From assembly GCA_015660155.1 (NCBI GenBank), contig DQLO01000118.1, forward strand, positions 1 through 11,174: DNA of 11,174 nucleotides. Reading direction: 5' to 3'. This document shows, piece after piece, positions 1 to 7,432 of the stretch. Origin of the DNA: Verrucomicrobiota bacterium. GTDB lineage: Bacteria > Verrucomicrobiota > Verrucomicrobiia > Limisphaerales > UBA1100. Position 1 is the stretch's first letter; every line of letters starts with the position of its first letter. Both the position numbers and the translations under genes were made by a program. A model generated the notes under the pieces. That model saw only the letters and a program-made list of their open reading frames with translations. It was not told the origin of the DNA and made no database searches.

Positions 1-98
1 CAGTGCGGGCAATTGAACTCCACGCCCACCGCATCCACCGGCAGGGAAATCCGACCGTTGCATTCCTGACACGCGCTTTTGCAATACTCCTCACTCAT
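1..98 (-). CDS. Zinc-ribbon protein, N-terminal fragment (cut by window edge)
   Basis: This short frame reads leftward off the window edge from an ATG at 96-98 and gives about 32 residues. It begins MSEEYCKSACQECNG and reaches CPH, with a probable following Cys split by the edge. A CxxC pair at residues 10-13 and a second knuckle (CPHC) at about 30-33 are typical of a small zinc ribbon. Verrucomicrobial proteins of this kind often carry membrane or GYF segments after the ribbon, as the gene at 7892-8503 does, but the rest lies outside the window. A GGAGG at 113-117 is the likely ribosome binding site, though its 14-base spacing is long and it lies in a small hairpin. The function is unknown. 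The call rests on the cysteine spacing and an uninterrupted frame. Confidence 0.6.
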   Translation of the reverse strand, partial: MSEEYCKSACQECNGRISLPVDAVGVEFNCPH

Positions 99-100
99 AT

Positions 101-121
101 AAAAAGCCGAGGCCTCCGGCT
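101..121 (-). terminator. Weak hairpin plus T-run before the zinc-ribbon gene
   Basis: On the minus strand AGCCG (121-117) and CGGCT (109-105) can pair around a 7-base loop and are followed by TTTT (104-101), ending just before the ATG at 98. This could be an intrinsic terminator for the ndk/nitroreductase transcript. It could also be an attenuator or translational switch for the next gene, because the GGAGG falls in the hairpin. The stem is only 5 bp, so confidence is low. Confidence 0.35.
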
Positions 122-170
122 GCGACAGAAGCTACCAAATAAGCCCGATTACTGGCGACTTGTATTTTCA

Positions 171-845
171 TCAATCCCGCCAATCCACAAAATCCGCCAA
201 CGGCAAGCGCTCCGGCACAAACGTATTCACCGAGGCCGCTCCGTCGGGCCAGCCCACCGACATCCCCGCCACCACCCAACGATCCGCCCCCAGCCCCAGC
301 GATTCCCGCACCACGCCCGCGTAGCCCGCCACACTGAATTGCGGGCAACTCCCCAGCCCGTGCGCCATGAGGCCAAGCATTATGTTTTGCATAAACATCC
401 CGACATCCAAAAAATTCCCCCGCTCCGCTCCCGCCGACAAATGAAAAATCAACTGCACCGGCGCGCCAAAAAAAGTGAAATTCTCCCGCCCATGCTCCTT
501 GCGCGCCTCCAAATCCTGCCGACCAATCCCCTTCAATTCAAACAAAGCATACCCGCAAGCGCGCGCGCGCTCCTTCCACTCGGCGGGGTCGGGCTGCAGC
601 GAATACTCATAATCCGGCTGCGGCTTTTCCCCCGCATCAAACGCCGCACAAAGAGCTGCACTCAATCCATCCCGAGCCGCGCCGCTCACCACCGTGACCT
701 TCCAAGGCTGCGTATTCTTCCCCGAAGGGGCCTCCCCCGCCGCCAACAAAACCGCCTCCAAAATATCCCGCGACACCGCCTCATCCCTAAACGCCCGCTG
801 ACAATGCCGGCGAGAAATCAACGAAAGAAAATCAGCCGGATTCAT
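171..845 (-). CDS. Nitroreductase-family flavoprotein
   Basis: This 224-residue protein fits the nitroreductase family: FMN-dependent enzymes, usually dimeric, that pass electrons from NAD(P)H to nitroaromatics, quinones or other acceptors. The N-terminal SRRHCQRAFRD (11-21) matches the family's RRS-R-F phosphate-binding motif, with His-Cys where Ser-Val is usual. APSGKNTQPWKV (39-50) is the flavin-binding segment. GLGSCPQFS (163-171) matches the usual glycine-rich GLGS region, and a VGWPDG segment (197-202) follows. The length is normal and there is no signal peptide, so it is cytoplasmic. The ATG at 843-845 lies 20 bases after the ndk stop, so the two are probably co-transcribed. The family is clear, but the substrate cannot be told from sequence. 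Confidence 0.9.
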   Translation of the reverse strand: MNPADFLSLISRRHCQRAFRDEAVSRDILEAVLLAAGEAPSGKNTQPWKVTVVSGAARDGLSAALCAAFDAGEKPQPDYEYSLQPDPAEWKERARACGYALFELKGIGRQDLEARKEHGRENFTFFGAPVQLIFHLSAGAERGNFLDVGMFMQNIMLGLMAHGLGSCPQFSVAGYAGVVRESLGLGADRWVVAGMSVGWPDGAASVNTFVPERLPLADFVDWRD

Positions 846-865
846 AGCGACCAGAGCGGTGAAGG

Positions 866-1285
866 TTAATGCACCTCGCCTGTGTTGAAGAAGCGCTCCA
901 CTTCGATGGCGGCGTTTTCTGCCGAGTCGGAGGCGTGGCAGATGTTTTTCATGCTGCTTTCGCCAAGGTCGCCGCGGAGAGTGCCGGGGGGGGCGATGGT
1001 GGAATCGGTGGGGCCGAGCAGGTCGCGGATGGCGGCGACGGCGTTTTCGCCTTCGAGCACGAGGGCGAGTACGGGGCGGGCGCTCATGAATTCGACGATC
1101 TCGGGGAAGAAGGGGCGGTCGGCGATGTGCGCGTAATGTTCCTTGAGGAGGTCATCGGTGAGGGCGATGAGCTTCGCGGCACGGATTTCGAAGCCGGCTT
1201 TTTCAAAGCGTCCGATGACCTCGCCGGCGTGATGGCCGTCGAGGCAGTCGGGTTTGAGCAATATGAGTGATTGTTCGGTAGCCAT
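866..1285 (-). CDS. ndk: Nucleoside diphosphate kinase
   Basis: Ndk moves the gamma phosphate from ATP to other (deoxy)nucleoside diphosphates through a phosphohistidine. The chosen start, MATEQSLILLKPD, matches the usual N-terminus of the family and gives 139 residues, a normal length. A longer frame adds eight residues (MRSRNGKI) from 1309 that do not look like Ndk. The conserved LLKPD holds Lys11. GPTDSTIAPPGTLRGD (91-106) forms the nucleotide-binding loop, and the active-site histidine is H117 in NICHASDS (114-121). The GPTDS and HASD forms differ from the E. coli type and resemble a variant seen in other deep-branching bacteria. A GGGA about 8 bases upstream may serve as ribosome binding site. 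It lies directly upstream of the nitroreductase gene. Confidence 0.95.
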   Translation of the reverse strand: MATEQSLILLKPDCLDGHHAGEVIGRFEKAGFEIRAAKLIALTDDLLKEHYAHIADRPFFPEIVEFMSARPVLALVLEGENAVAAIRDLLGPTDSTIAPPGTLRGDLGESSMKNICHASDSAENAAIEVERFFNTGEVH

Positions 1286-1406
1286 AATTTTCCCATTGCG
1301 GGAGCGCACTAAAGCAGGTTAGCGGAGGCAGTGCAATTGGAATCCAAGTGAGGCAGAGCGCTGTCCCGATTCGCCGCAGCAGTGGCGGGCAGCATAGAAG
1401 ATTGCT

Positions 1407-2528
1407 TCATTTGAGGTATCCCTGCACCCATCCACGGGAGCCTTGGGGCGGTATGGAGTCGGCGGCGTCTTTGCCATCGGCGAGGGTGAAGGCGACGGCG
1501 AGGGGGAAACGTCCCTTGGGGGCATTGCGTGTGTAGCGGCCTTCGCCCCAGAAAGTTCCCTTGGCAACAAGGTCGAGGCGAGTGACTTTGCCGTTTTTTG
1601 TTTCGATGCGCCCGAAGAGTTGCGCCTCGTAGCCGCGATCGTTGTTGGCGGTGCGAAGGTGGACGGTGGCGCGGAGTTGGCCCTTGCGAAGGACTCCTTC
1701 GAGTTTTTTGATTTCATTGTTATCCCACATCGGCGGCTCGCCGCGGGTGTTATCGACGAGATGAAAACGGGCAATTCGACGCAGTAAACTTTTGGGCAGT
1801 TCGCCTTTCGCCAGTGCTGTGTGTTCGGCGGCGCGTATCCACAAGTTGTCGCGGCCGAGGGAGGCTTGAAAAATGCGCCGGTACTCGTTGTCCGTCTTTT
1901 CATAACCGCCGAGCACCTTGGAGGTCACCCGCACCACCAGCCCGCCCGTCGGTGGCTTGGGGTTGTAACGCGCATCAGGCGTGCCCTTGGCGATGGCGGC
2001 CACCTTCACCGGCCGATGCTTTTGCAGGGAGCTCTTCATCATGCCCAGCACGCGGTCGGCACCGCGGTTGTTGGTAAAGCCCAGCAACCGGCCGGAAGCA
2101 TCGGCGGTGAACAGCCCCTGCGTTGTGCCGCGCCCGACCTTGCGCGGACTTTGGTTGGCAATTTTTTGGTAGAAGCGGCCCTCGTTATCTTTCTGCCGGC
2201 GTTGATACGCTTGGTCGATTGCCACGGGGATGAACTGTGTTTGCAGCAGCTTCACGATGGAGGGATTGGCAAAAGTCGACTCACGGTCGATCACGCCGTT
2301 GTTTCACGTACACCCCAGCGGATGCCCATCCATGGCCCAGATGAAAATTGGCTTCCCCTCCCGCGCGGCGGCGGCCTGTGCATCGAGCACCGAAGTCTTC
2401 CACGGGATGGTTCGCCATGTTGCATTCGGATTCGACTGCAATTCGCGATGCAGTTTTTGAAACTCCGCTTCCGTCAACCCGAAGGCCGCCTGCGCACAAA
2501 GAACAGAAATAAAACCAAGTGCTTTCAT
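1407..2528 (-). CDS. Candidate selenoprotein: secreted thioredoxin-like protein with in-frame UGA
   Basis: One frame runs from an ATG at 2526-2528 to the stop at 1407, broken only by a TGA at 2304-2306. Read through, it gives 373 residues with the UGA at position 75. Residues 1-17 (MKALGFISVLCAQAAFG) look like a signal peptide. KPIFIWAMDGHPLGCT (59-74) has the thioredoxin pattern of a hydrophobic strand followed by a redox Cys, giving C73-T74-U75-N-N-G. FIPVAIDQAY follows as the next strand. The rest is a long C-terminal region, including GRDNLWIRAAEH and FWGEGRYTRNAPKG, that I cannot assign. The 298 codons after the TGA hold no other stop. A SECIS-like hairpin lies 6 bases downstream of the TGA. 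The alternatives are a nonsense mutation or sequencing error; a conventional caller would report two proteins (2304-2528 and 1407-2294, the latter from a GTG). No selenocysteine machinery is in the window. Confidence 0.7.
2268..2297 (-). promoter_or_regulatory. Candidate bacterial SECIS hairpin downstream of UGA
   Basis: On the minus strand, six bases after the TGA, GGC (2297-2295) pairs with GCC (2270-2268). GTGA pairs loosely with TTTT (G-U, mismatch, G-U, A-U), with one bulged C. TCGAC (2290-2286) pairs perfectly with GTCGA (2280-2276). The apical loop is CGTGA (2285-2281). The loop starts 18 bases after the UGA and has a G at its second position. Bacterial SECIS elements generally have a loop roughly 16-37 bases from the UGA and a G in the first two loop bases, so the geometry fits. 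Folding was done by eye. Confidence 0.6.
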
Positions 2529-2583
2529 GGGCCAATCATCCAGCGCGACGGCAATTCCATCAAGAGAATTTCAGGCAACCTCA

Positions 2584-2658
2584 TTAAGGCCGCCCTCTCA
2601 ACCGCTTCACGCAATGCCCGGCAAGGGCAACGGCTTTGATCATGGCGTTGGCTTTTTC
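2584..2658 (-). pseudogene. Relic of a trpE 3' end
   Basis: The frame from 2658 reads EKANAMIKAVALAGHCVKR and continues to a TAA at 2584-2586. The intact TrpE in this window ends [19 protein letters not shown]. Over 18 aligned codons (2605-2658 against 5897-5950), 14 residues and 43 of 54 bases agree, and 8 of the 11 base differences are at third codon positions. So this is a diverged coding homologue, not a recent copy. Nothing of TrpE is visible upstream, and the fragment has no start of its own. Its first bases overlap the end of the G8 gene in another frame. It may be the displaced original trpE tail after an insertion, or the remains of a trpE/pabB paralogue. Confidence 0.75.
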
Positions 2659-4961
2659 CGGATGAGGGTTAACTGATGAGGATTTTTTTCGGTGTTGCCG
2701 GCGGTGTCGGTGGCGGTGGCGGTGAGCTGGGAGGGCGTTGCCAACTCGATGGTCCAGTCGGCAACGCCGTGTTGTTGGCTGTGAATGCGCACGGGTTGGC
2801 CGTTGACGGTTACGGTTTTGATGGTGCCGTTGTCGTGGGTGGTGCCGTGGATTTTCAGGCGACCGTTGGCTTCGTCGATGCGGGTGATGAGGGTGGCGGG
2901 CGGAAGGTCATCAATGGGATGCAATAGCTCGGGGAAGTTCACGTTGCGCACTTGGGCCGCGACGGATTCATCGCCGGTGAGATTAGTTTCCTTGGCGTAT
3001 TGGTTGCCGTCGGCGAGCAAATCCTTCGCGCGGGTGCTCACCACCTTGGCGTGTTTGCCGGGGCCGAAGTGGTTGTGCAAATAATACGGCACACCCTTCG
3101 GCGTGGAGGGTTTTAGGCGCGGGCCGCCGCCAAGGTTCATCAACGGCCAACGGCCGGGGCGGGTGCGGTCGCGCACGGTGACGCTGCGAAAGTGCGACTC
3201 GGCTTTGCCGGTGACATTATTCGCGCTCATTTGTATCAACGGCATCCCGCCGCCGTAGCCGAGTTGGCTGAAGGTGAGGCCCTCGACGGTGATGCTGCCG
3301 TGCTGCAGACTTTGGTCATCGAGCCCGCGGTTGAACGGCTCCGCGCCGGTGGCGGCGATGTGCAGGTTACAATACACGTGATTTTCAAACCACGGCCGGT
3401 AGATGCCATACGCCGCGTGGTCGATGTGGACATTCTCGATGAGCATCGTCGGCAGTTGCGCGCGCAGGGCGTAGTGCGTTTGCCAAAGCTTCAGGCCACG
3501 CACGCGATGCGGATGGCGCGTGTCCGGCCCCACGCCATCGGTGCCGGCGAACGCCACGGAGTAAAGGCCTTCACTGTGCGATTCGTTGGCTTCGAAACGG
3601 CTGATGGCCAGCGTGCGGATGTCGACGGTTTTGGTTTTGCCATCAGGCATGAGCACGGGGAGGTTACTGTTAAAATTACTGCGGCGTTGGCTGTCGTAGC
3701 GGTAGCCGTAGCGGTCGTTCTCCACGGCCACGTTTCGGGTGAGCGTGTTGCGGCCGTTGGCCCACCAAAATGCCGCGCCGTCGTTGGGGTCGAAAGGCAG
3801 CACTTGGTCGGGTAACCGCCGACCGCGCATTGCTTGCACGCCGAGGTTACGATCCAGCAGGTTGAACACCTCCGTGCCGTCCTCCAGAAAAAAGCCGTGC
3901 CCCACCGACTGATACCCAACGCAATCGCGCACCATTAAATACTGCGTGCCGTGCACTGTCACCCAGCGGTTATGCGAATCGACAATGGCCGCGCCGACCA
4001 CCGCCGAGCCGCGCATCGTGGTGCCGGCAAGATGAAAATGAATCGCGTAGCGCCCGAGCACGCCGCGCTTGCCGAGATGCGCAAACCGCGCGTAGCTGAT
4101 GCCGCCCTTGCTGTAGCGGTGAAACATCGTGTGCCCGCGCACGCCGTCGGGGTCGGCGCTCTCGATGATGACGTTGCGCGACAGATTTGCCACCTCGCTG
4201 CGGAATTTCCCCGTGCCGAAATGCTCCGCGCGCAATGGCCGGTCAAGCGTCAGCACGCGCCCGTCGATGGCCTTGATAACGCGCTCTTCCGTGCCGACCT
4301 CACTGTGTTTTTTCGATGCGGTGACAATCACTGAATCTCCCACTCGCCATCCCTTCACCGCGCCATCGATGGTTACCTTCGCATCGCCCACTTTGGCGGT
4401 GGCCCCGAGCTTGAGCCACGTGCGGGCCAGCGGTGCGCCGTGCAATTCCATCCGCGCCGAGCAACACACCAGCGCCGGTGCGTCGTCCTCGTCCATCCCT
4501 TTAATAAAGTGCAGCCGAATGCGCGCGGTGTGTTTCGCGGGAATGGGGTTTTGCAACGTGCCCACTTCCAGCGTGGGCATTGCGCCGGTGGGCATCGCGT
4601 TGGGCTCGCCCGCTTTATTGACGCCGTGAAAATCACACGCGAACCCGCGCTCCGTGCAACGGTTGCCCGATTGCACTTTCAGCAACACCACATTCAACTC
4701 CGTGCTTCGATCGCGCGCGAACCGCAGTGTGCCCGCCACTTGCAACAGCCGAATCACCGGCGTCGCCTTCGCATCAAACCGCACCACCGTGCCCGCGCTC
4801 ACCAAAACGCGATCGCCCGCTTTGGGCACGCGCTTGGGTTCCCACGTTTTCGCGGATGACCAATCGCCATCGCCAGCCGAGCGCGCGGAAAATTTCAGTG
4901 GATTGTTCTGCGCAGAGACAGCGACAACCGAGAGGAGAAAAAGGAAAAGCAATCGATTCAT
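2640..4961 (-). CDS. Secreted G8-domain / parallel beta-helix protein (CEMIP/TMEM2-like)
   Basis: This is a 773-residue exported protein. MNRLLFLFLLSVVAVSAQ is a clear signal peptide. A G8-like region (about 25-170) starts with GDWSSAKTWEPKRVPKAGDRV, followed by the strands that name a G8 domain. A right-handed beta-helix of short repeats follows (about 260-640). It contains AIHFHLAG (306-313), VTVHGTQ (334-340) and GYQSVGHGFFLEDGTE (349-364), which strongly recall animal CEMIP and TMEM2, proteins linked to hyaluronan breakdown. The last ~75 residues (NGRLKIHGTTHDNGTI onward) resemble an Ig-like domain with a VNGQPV turn. A role in extracellular polysaccharide binding or cleavage is plausible but unproven. 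It lies 56 bases after the esterase gene. Its last residues (KKPTP) and stop are read from the trpE relic in the wrong frame, so the native C-terminus may have differed. Confidence 0.85.
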   Translation of the reverse strand: MNRLLFLFLLSVVAVSAQNNPLKFSARSAGDGDWSSAKTWEPKRVPKAGDRVLVSAGTVVRFDAKATPVIRLLQVAGTLRFARDRSTELNVVLLKVQSGNRCTERGFACDFHGVNKAGEPNAMPTGAMPTLEVGTLQNPIPAKHTARIRLHFIKGMDEDDAPALVCCSARMELHGAPLARTWLKLGATAKVGDAKVTIDGAVKGWRVGDSVIVTASKKHSEVGTEERVIKAIDGRVLTLDRPLRAEHFGTGKFRSEVANLSRNVIIESADPDGVRGHTMFHRYSKGGISYARFAHLGKRGVLGRYAIHFHLAGTTMRGSAVVGAAIVDSHNRWVTVHGTQYLMVRDCVGYQSVGHGFFLEDGTEVFNLLDRNLGVQAMRGRRLPDQVLPFDPNDGAAFWWANGRNTLTRNVAVENDRYGYRYDSQRRSNFNSNLPVLMPDGKTKTVDIRTLAISRFEANESHSEGLYSVAFAGTDGVGPDTRHPHRVRGLKLWQTHYALRAQLPTMLIENVHIDHAAYGIYRPWFENHVYCNLHIAATGAEPFNRGLDDQSLQHGSITVEGLTFSQLGYGGGMPLIQMSANNVTGKAESHFRSVTVRDRTRPGRWPLMNLGGGPRLKPSTPKGVPYYLHNHFGPGKHAKVVSTRAKDLLADGNQYAKETNLTGDESVAAQVRNVNFPELLHPIDDLPPATLITRIDEANGRLKIHGTTHDNGTIKTVTVNGQPVRIHSQQHGVADWTIELATPSQLTATATDTAGNTEKNPHQLTLIRKKPTP

Positions 4962-5017
4962 TGTGGCGTGATGTTAAAGTTTCGACGGCTTTTCGCAACA
5001 GGAATTCGAAGGATTGG

Positions 5018-5890
5018 TTACTCCAGAATTTTTTGTTGCTGCAAAAACTTCGCCGTGCGGCACATGGCTTGTTCAAAAAGTTTCAGGTCAAAAATCAAAT
5101 AGCCGTGCGGACCGGCCGGGTGGCTGATGAGTTGGCAGGGATTGCCGGCAGCGCGCATATTTTTTTGGAACCGCACCGCGCCGGCGTGGGGCGTGACGGT
5201 ATCAGCCGTGCCGTGGAAGATGAGGGTGGGCGGCACACCGGCGCGCACGTGGTGCACGGGGGAAAGCTCGCGCCAGCGATCGCCGATTTTCTTTTGGCCG
5301 TAGCCCTCGGCGGAGGTGTCGATGACGGGATAAAATAACACAAGCGCGTTGGGCGTGCTGGAGATTTTGAGGTCGTCGGTGGCGGCGTTCACTTTCGGGA
5401 ATAACGCCGTGCCCGCCGCCACTTGCGCGCCCGCCGAGCCGCCGGCAACCACAATGCGGGCGGGATCGATGCCCAATGCGCGCGCGTGTTGGCGCAGGTA
5501 ACGCACCGCCGAACGGCCGTCGCGCACGCAGTCGAACACCGTGGTGTTGGTCGCGCCGGACTTTCGGCTAATCAACCGGTACTCCAAACTGATGCCCAGC
5601 ATGCCTTGCCGCGCAAAGTATTCCGCGAAGGGGTAAAATTTCCGAGCCTCGCCGCCGACCCATCCGCCGCCGTGGATGGCCAAAAACACCGGCCGCCGAT
5701 CCGAGGGCCGATGCCCTTTCGGCTCAAAAATATGCAGCCGCAACTCGCGCTTCCCGACCGTTTTATAAACCACCTGCCGCGTCGGTTCCAACTTCGCCGC
5801 AATCGGCACCAACGGTCGCGGCGGTTCTTCCCCGTCCACGGACGTGCCCGGCAAAACCACCAGCACGATCCCGATCAACAATCGTTTCAT
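5018..5890 (-). CDS. Secreted alpha/beta-hydrolase (HSL/BD-FAE-like esterase)
   Basis: This 290-residue exported serine hydrolase has an N-terminal signal peptide (MKRLLIGIVLVVLPGTSVDG). HGGGW (73-77) is the oxyanion-hole motif of the hormone-sensitive-lipase and feruloyl-esterase-like families. GGSAG (150-154) holds the nucleophile Ser152. HGTADTVTP (226-234) carries the likely acid Asp230, and PHGY (261-264) the catalytic His262. The triad is complete and the length normal, so it should be an active carboxylesterase, perhaps removing acetyl or feruloyl groups from polysaccharides; the substrate is inference. Its ATG (5888-5890) follows the trpE stop (5891-5893) with no gap and no obvious Shine-Dalgarno, so translation is probably coupled to trpE. 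It pairs with the downstream G8 gene. Confidence 0.9.
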   Translation of the reverse strand: MKRLLIGIVLVVLPGTSVDGEEPPRPLVPIAAKLEPTRQVVYKTVGKRELRLHIFEPKGHRPSDRRPVFLAIHGGGWVGGEARKFYPFAEYFARQGMLGISLEYRLISRKSGATNTTVFDCVRDGRSAVRYLRQHARALGIDPARIVVAGGSAGAQVAAGTALFPKVNAATDDLKISSTPNALVLFYPVIDTSAEGYGQKKIGDRWRELSPVHHVRAGVPPTLIFHGTADTVTPHAGAVRFQKNMRAAGNPCQLISHPAGPHGYLIFDLKLFEQAMCRTAKFLQQQKILE

Positions 5891-7432
5891 CTACAATTTT
5901 ACGCAGTGCTCGGCGAGGGCGATGGCCTTGATCATGGCTTTGGCTTTGTTGACGGTTTCTTCGAATTCAGTTTCGGGTACAGAATCGTTGACCCAGCCGC
6001 CGCCGGCTTGGACGTGGGCTTGGCCGTCTTTTAACAGTGCGGTACGGATGGTGATGCAGCAATCGAGGTTGCCGTTGAAACTGAAGTAGCCGACGGTGCC
6101 GCCGTAGGGGCCGCGGGTGGTTTGCTCGAGTTCGCTGATGATTTGCATAGCGCGAATCTTCGGCGCGCCGGTGAGGGTGCCAGCGGGAAAAGTGGCGCGC
6201 AGCAAATCGTACGGCGTCTTGTCGGCGGTGAGTTTGCCGGTGACGCTGGAGACGATGTGCATCACGTGGCTGTAACGCTCAATGATCATGAGGTCGGCGA
6301 CTTGCACACTGCCGTATTCGCAGACGCGGCCGATGTCGTTGCGGGCGAGGTCCACGAGCATCACGTGCTCGGCGCGTTCTTTGGGGTCGGCGAGCAGATC
6401 TTTTTCGTGGGCCAAATCCTCGGCGGGCGTGGTGCCGCGCGGGCGCGTGCCGGCGATGGGGCGGATTTGTACCTCGCCTTCCTCGCAGCGCACGTGAATT
6501 TCCGGTGACGCGCCGACCAGCGAAAAGCCATCCAGCTCCAGCAAAAACATATACGGCGATGGGTTGATGGATCGCACGGCGCGGTAAACATCCAGCGGAT
6601 CGGCCGTCACCTCGGTGGAGAAACGCTGCGAGCCGACGACCTGAATGATGTCGCCCGCGCGAATGTATTCTTTGCTCTTGGCGACGTTGGCAAGAAAGTC
6701 GGCCTTTTCCATGTTCGACTCAAACGCGGCGGCCGGTGGATCTGCGGTGAGCGTCACGGCGCGGTGCTCGGTCGGTTGTTCGAGCAATGAGACAAGGCGT
6801 TCCACTTCGTCGACCGCTTCCTCGTAGGCGTCCTCCGGTTTCGCGCCGTCCTCGATGATGGCGTTCACGAGAATGGTCACCGTCTGCCGCACACGATCGA
6901 AAATCAACAATTCGTCCGCGATCAAAAAATACATCGTCGGCGTGCCAAGCTCATCCTTGGGCGGACGCGGCACCACCGGCTCCACGTCGTGGATGAATTC
7001 GTACCCCACAAACCCCATTGCGCCGCCGGTGAACCGCGGCAACCCCGGCAAATCCACCGGGCGGTATCGACCCAAAACTTTTTCCACCACCTCCAACCCA
7101 TCGCGCACGTGGTTTTCGCCCGCTTCATTTACATTGCGACTCACCGTGTACGTCGCCGTCACTTTGCCGCCCTCCACCACCTGCACTTGATCGCCGTCCT
7201 GCCGAATGATTCCGCGCGGATTGCAGCCCACGAACGAGTAGCGGCTCAAATGCTCGCCGCCCTCCACGCTCTCGCACAGGAACGCCTCGCCGTCGGAACG
7301 GATTTTGCGATAAGCCGAAAGCGGCGTCTCAAAGTCCGCCAGAATTTCGCGATACACCGGAATCAAATTTCCCTGCCCAGCGTGCTGCAGAAACTCCTCG
7401 CGCGAAGGCGTGATGTGCGGGGAATCGCTCAC
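5891..7432 (-). CDS. trpE: Anthranilate synthase component I
   Basis: TrpE makes anthranilate from chorismate, using ammonia from the glutaminase partner TrpG (not in the window), as the first step of tryptophan synthesis. At 513 residues the length is typical. The N-terminal part includes [17 protein letters not shown] (51-67), the region that binds tryptophan for feedback inhibition. The chorismate-binding domain shows QVVGSQRF (264-271), PSPYMFLL (291-298), SPEIHVR (309-315), [10 protein letters not shown] (324-333), [16 protein letters not shown] (355-370), TGAPKIRAM (421-429) and [13 protein letters not shown] (475-487). The start is GTG (7432-7430), overlapping the hisI TGA as GTGA, so it is probably translationally coupled. 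PabB and isochorismate synthases share the fold, but the N-terminal motif favours TrpE. The last 18 codons are repeated as a relic at 2605-2658. Confidence 0.93.
   Translation of the reverse strand: MSDSPHITPSREEFLQHAGQGNLIPVYREILADFETPLSAYRKIRSDGEAFLCESVEGGEHLSRYSFVGCNPRGIIRQDGDQVQVVEGGKVTATYTVSRNVNEAGENHVRDGLEVVEKVLGRYRPVDLPGLPRFTGGAMGFVGYEFIHDVEPVVPRPPKDELGTPTMYFLIADELLIFDRVRQTVTILVNAIIEDGAKPEDAYEEAVDEVERLVSLLEQPTEHRAVTLTADPPAAAFESNMEKADFLANVAKSKEYIRAGDIIQVVGSQRFSTEVTADPLDVYRAVRSINPSPYMFLLELDGFSLVGASPEIHVRCEEGEVQIRPIAGTRPRGTTPAEDLAHEKDLLADPKERAEHVMLVDLARNDIGRVCEYGSVQVADLMIIERYSHVMHIVSSVTGKLTADKTPYDLLRATFPAGTLTGAPKIRAMQIISELEQTTRGPYGGTVGYFSFNGNLDCCITIRTALLKDGQAHVQAGGGWVNDSVPETEFEETVNKAKAMIKAIALAEHCVKL
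5897..5950 (-). repeat. 3' end of trpE, upstream copy of imperfect direct repeat
   Basis: These 18 codons ([18 protein letters not shown]) at the end of trpE match the relic at 2605-2658 in the same orientation, 43 of 54 bases. The copies are about 3.3 kb apart. Confidence 0.75.

Larger units (their letters stand above)
2605..5950 (-). mobile_element. Possible inserted segment flanked by trpE-tail direct repeats
   Basis: Two imperfect direct repeats, the trpE 3' end (5897-5950) and its relic (2605-2658), bracket only the hydrolase and G8 genes. Integration into the 3' end of a gene, with the incoming DNA restoring that end, is well known for genomic islands and would give this arrangement. 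No integrase, transposase or terminal inverted repeat is visible between the repeats. Homologous recombination with a related trpE is therefore equally possible. This boundary call is inference. Confidence 0.4.

Noticed and set aside
3..869. Long plus-strand frame of 288 codons over the nitroreductase gene
   Set aside because: It is Arg/His/Pro-rich shadow sequence opposite a clear nitroreductase gene and has no recognisable motif.
2304..2306. TGA treated as a simple nonsense mutation making a pseudogene
   Set aside because: It remains possible, but the position after G-C-T in the redox site, the long intact frame after it and the SECIS-like hairpin favour recoding.
1821..2639. Plus-strand frame of 272 codons over the thioredoxin-like gene
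   Set aside because: It is antisense to a well-supported frame, with no domain and a composition typical of a GC-rich shadow.
3192..3815. Plus-strand frame of 207 codons over the G8 gene
   Set aside because: It is a shadow of the beta-helix gene with no motif of its own.
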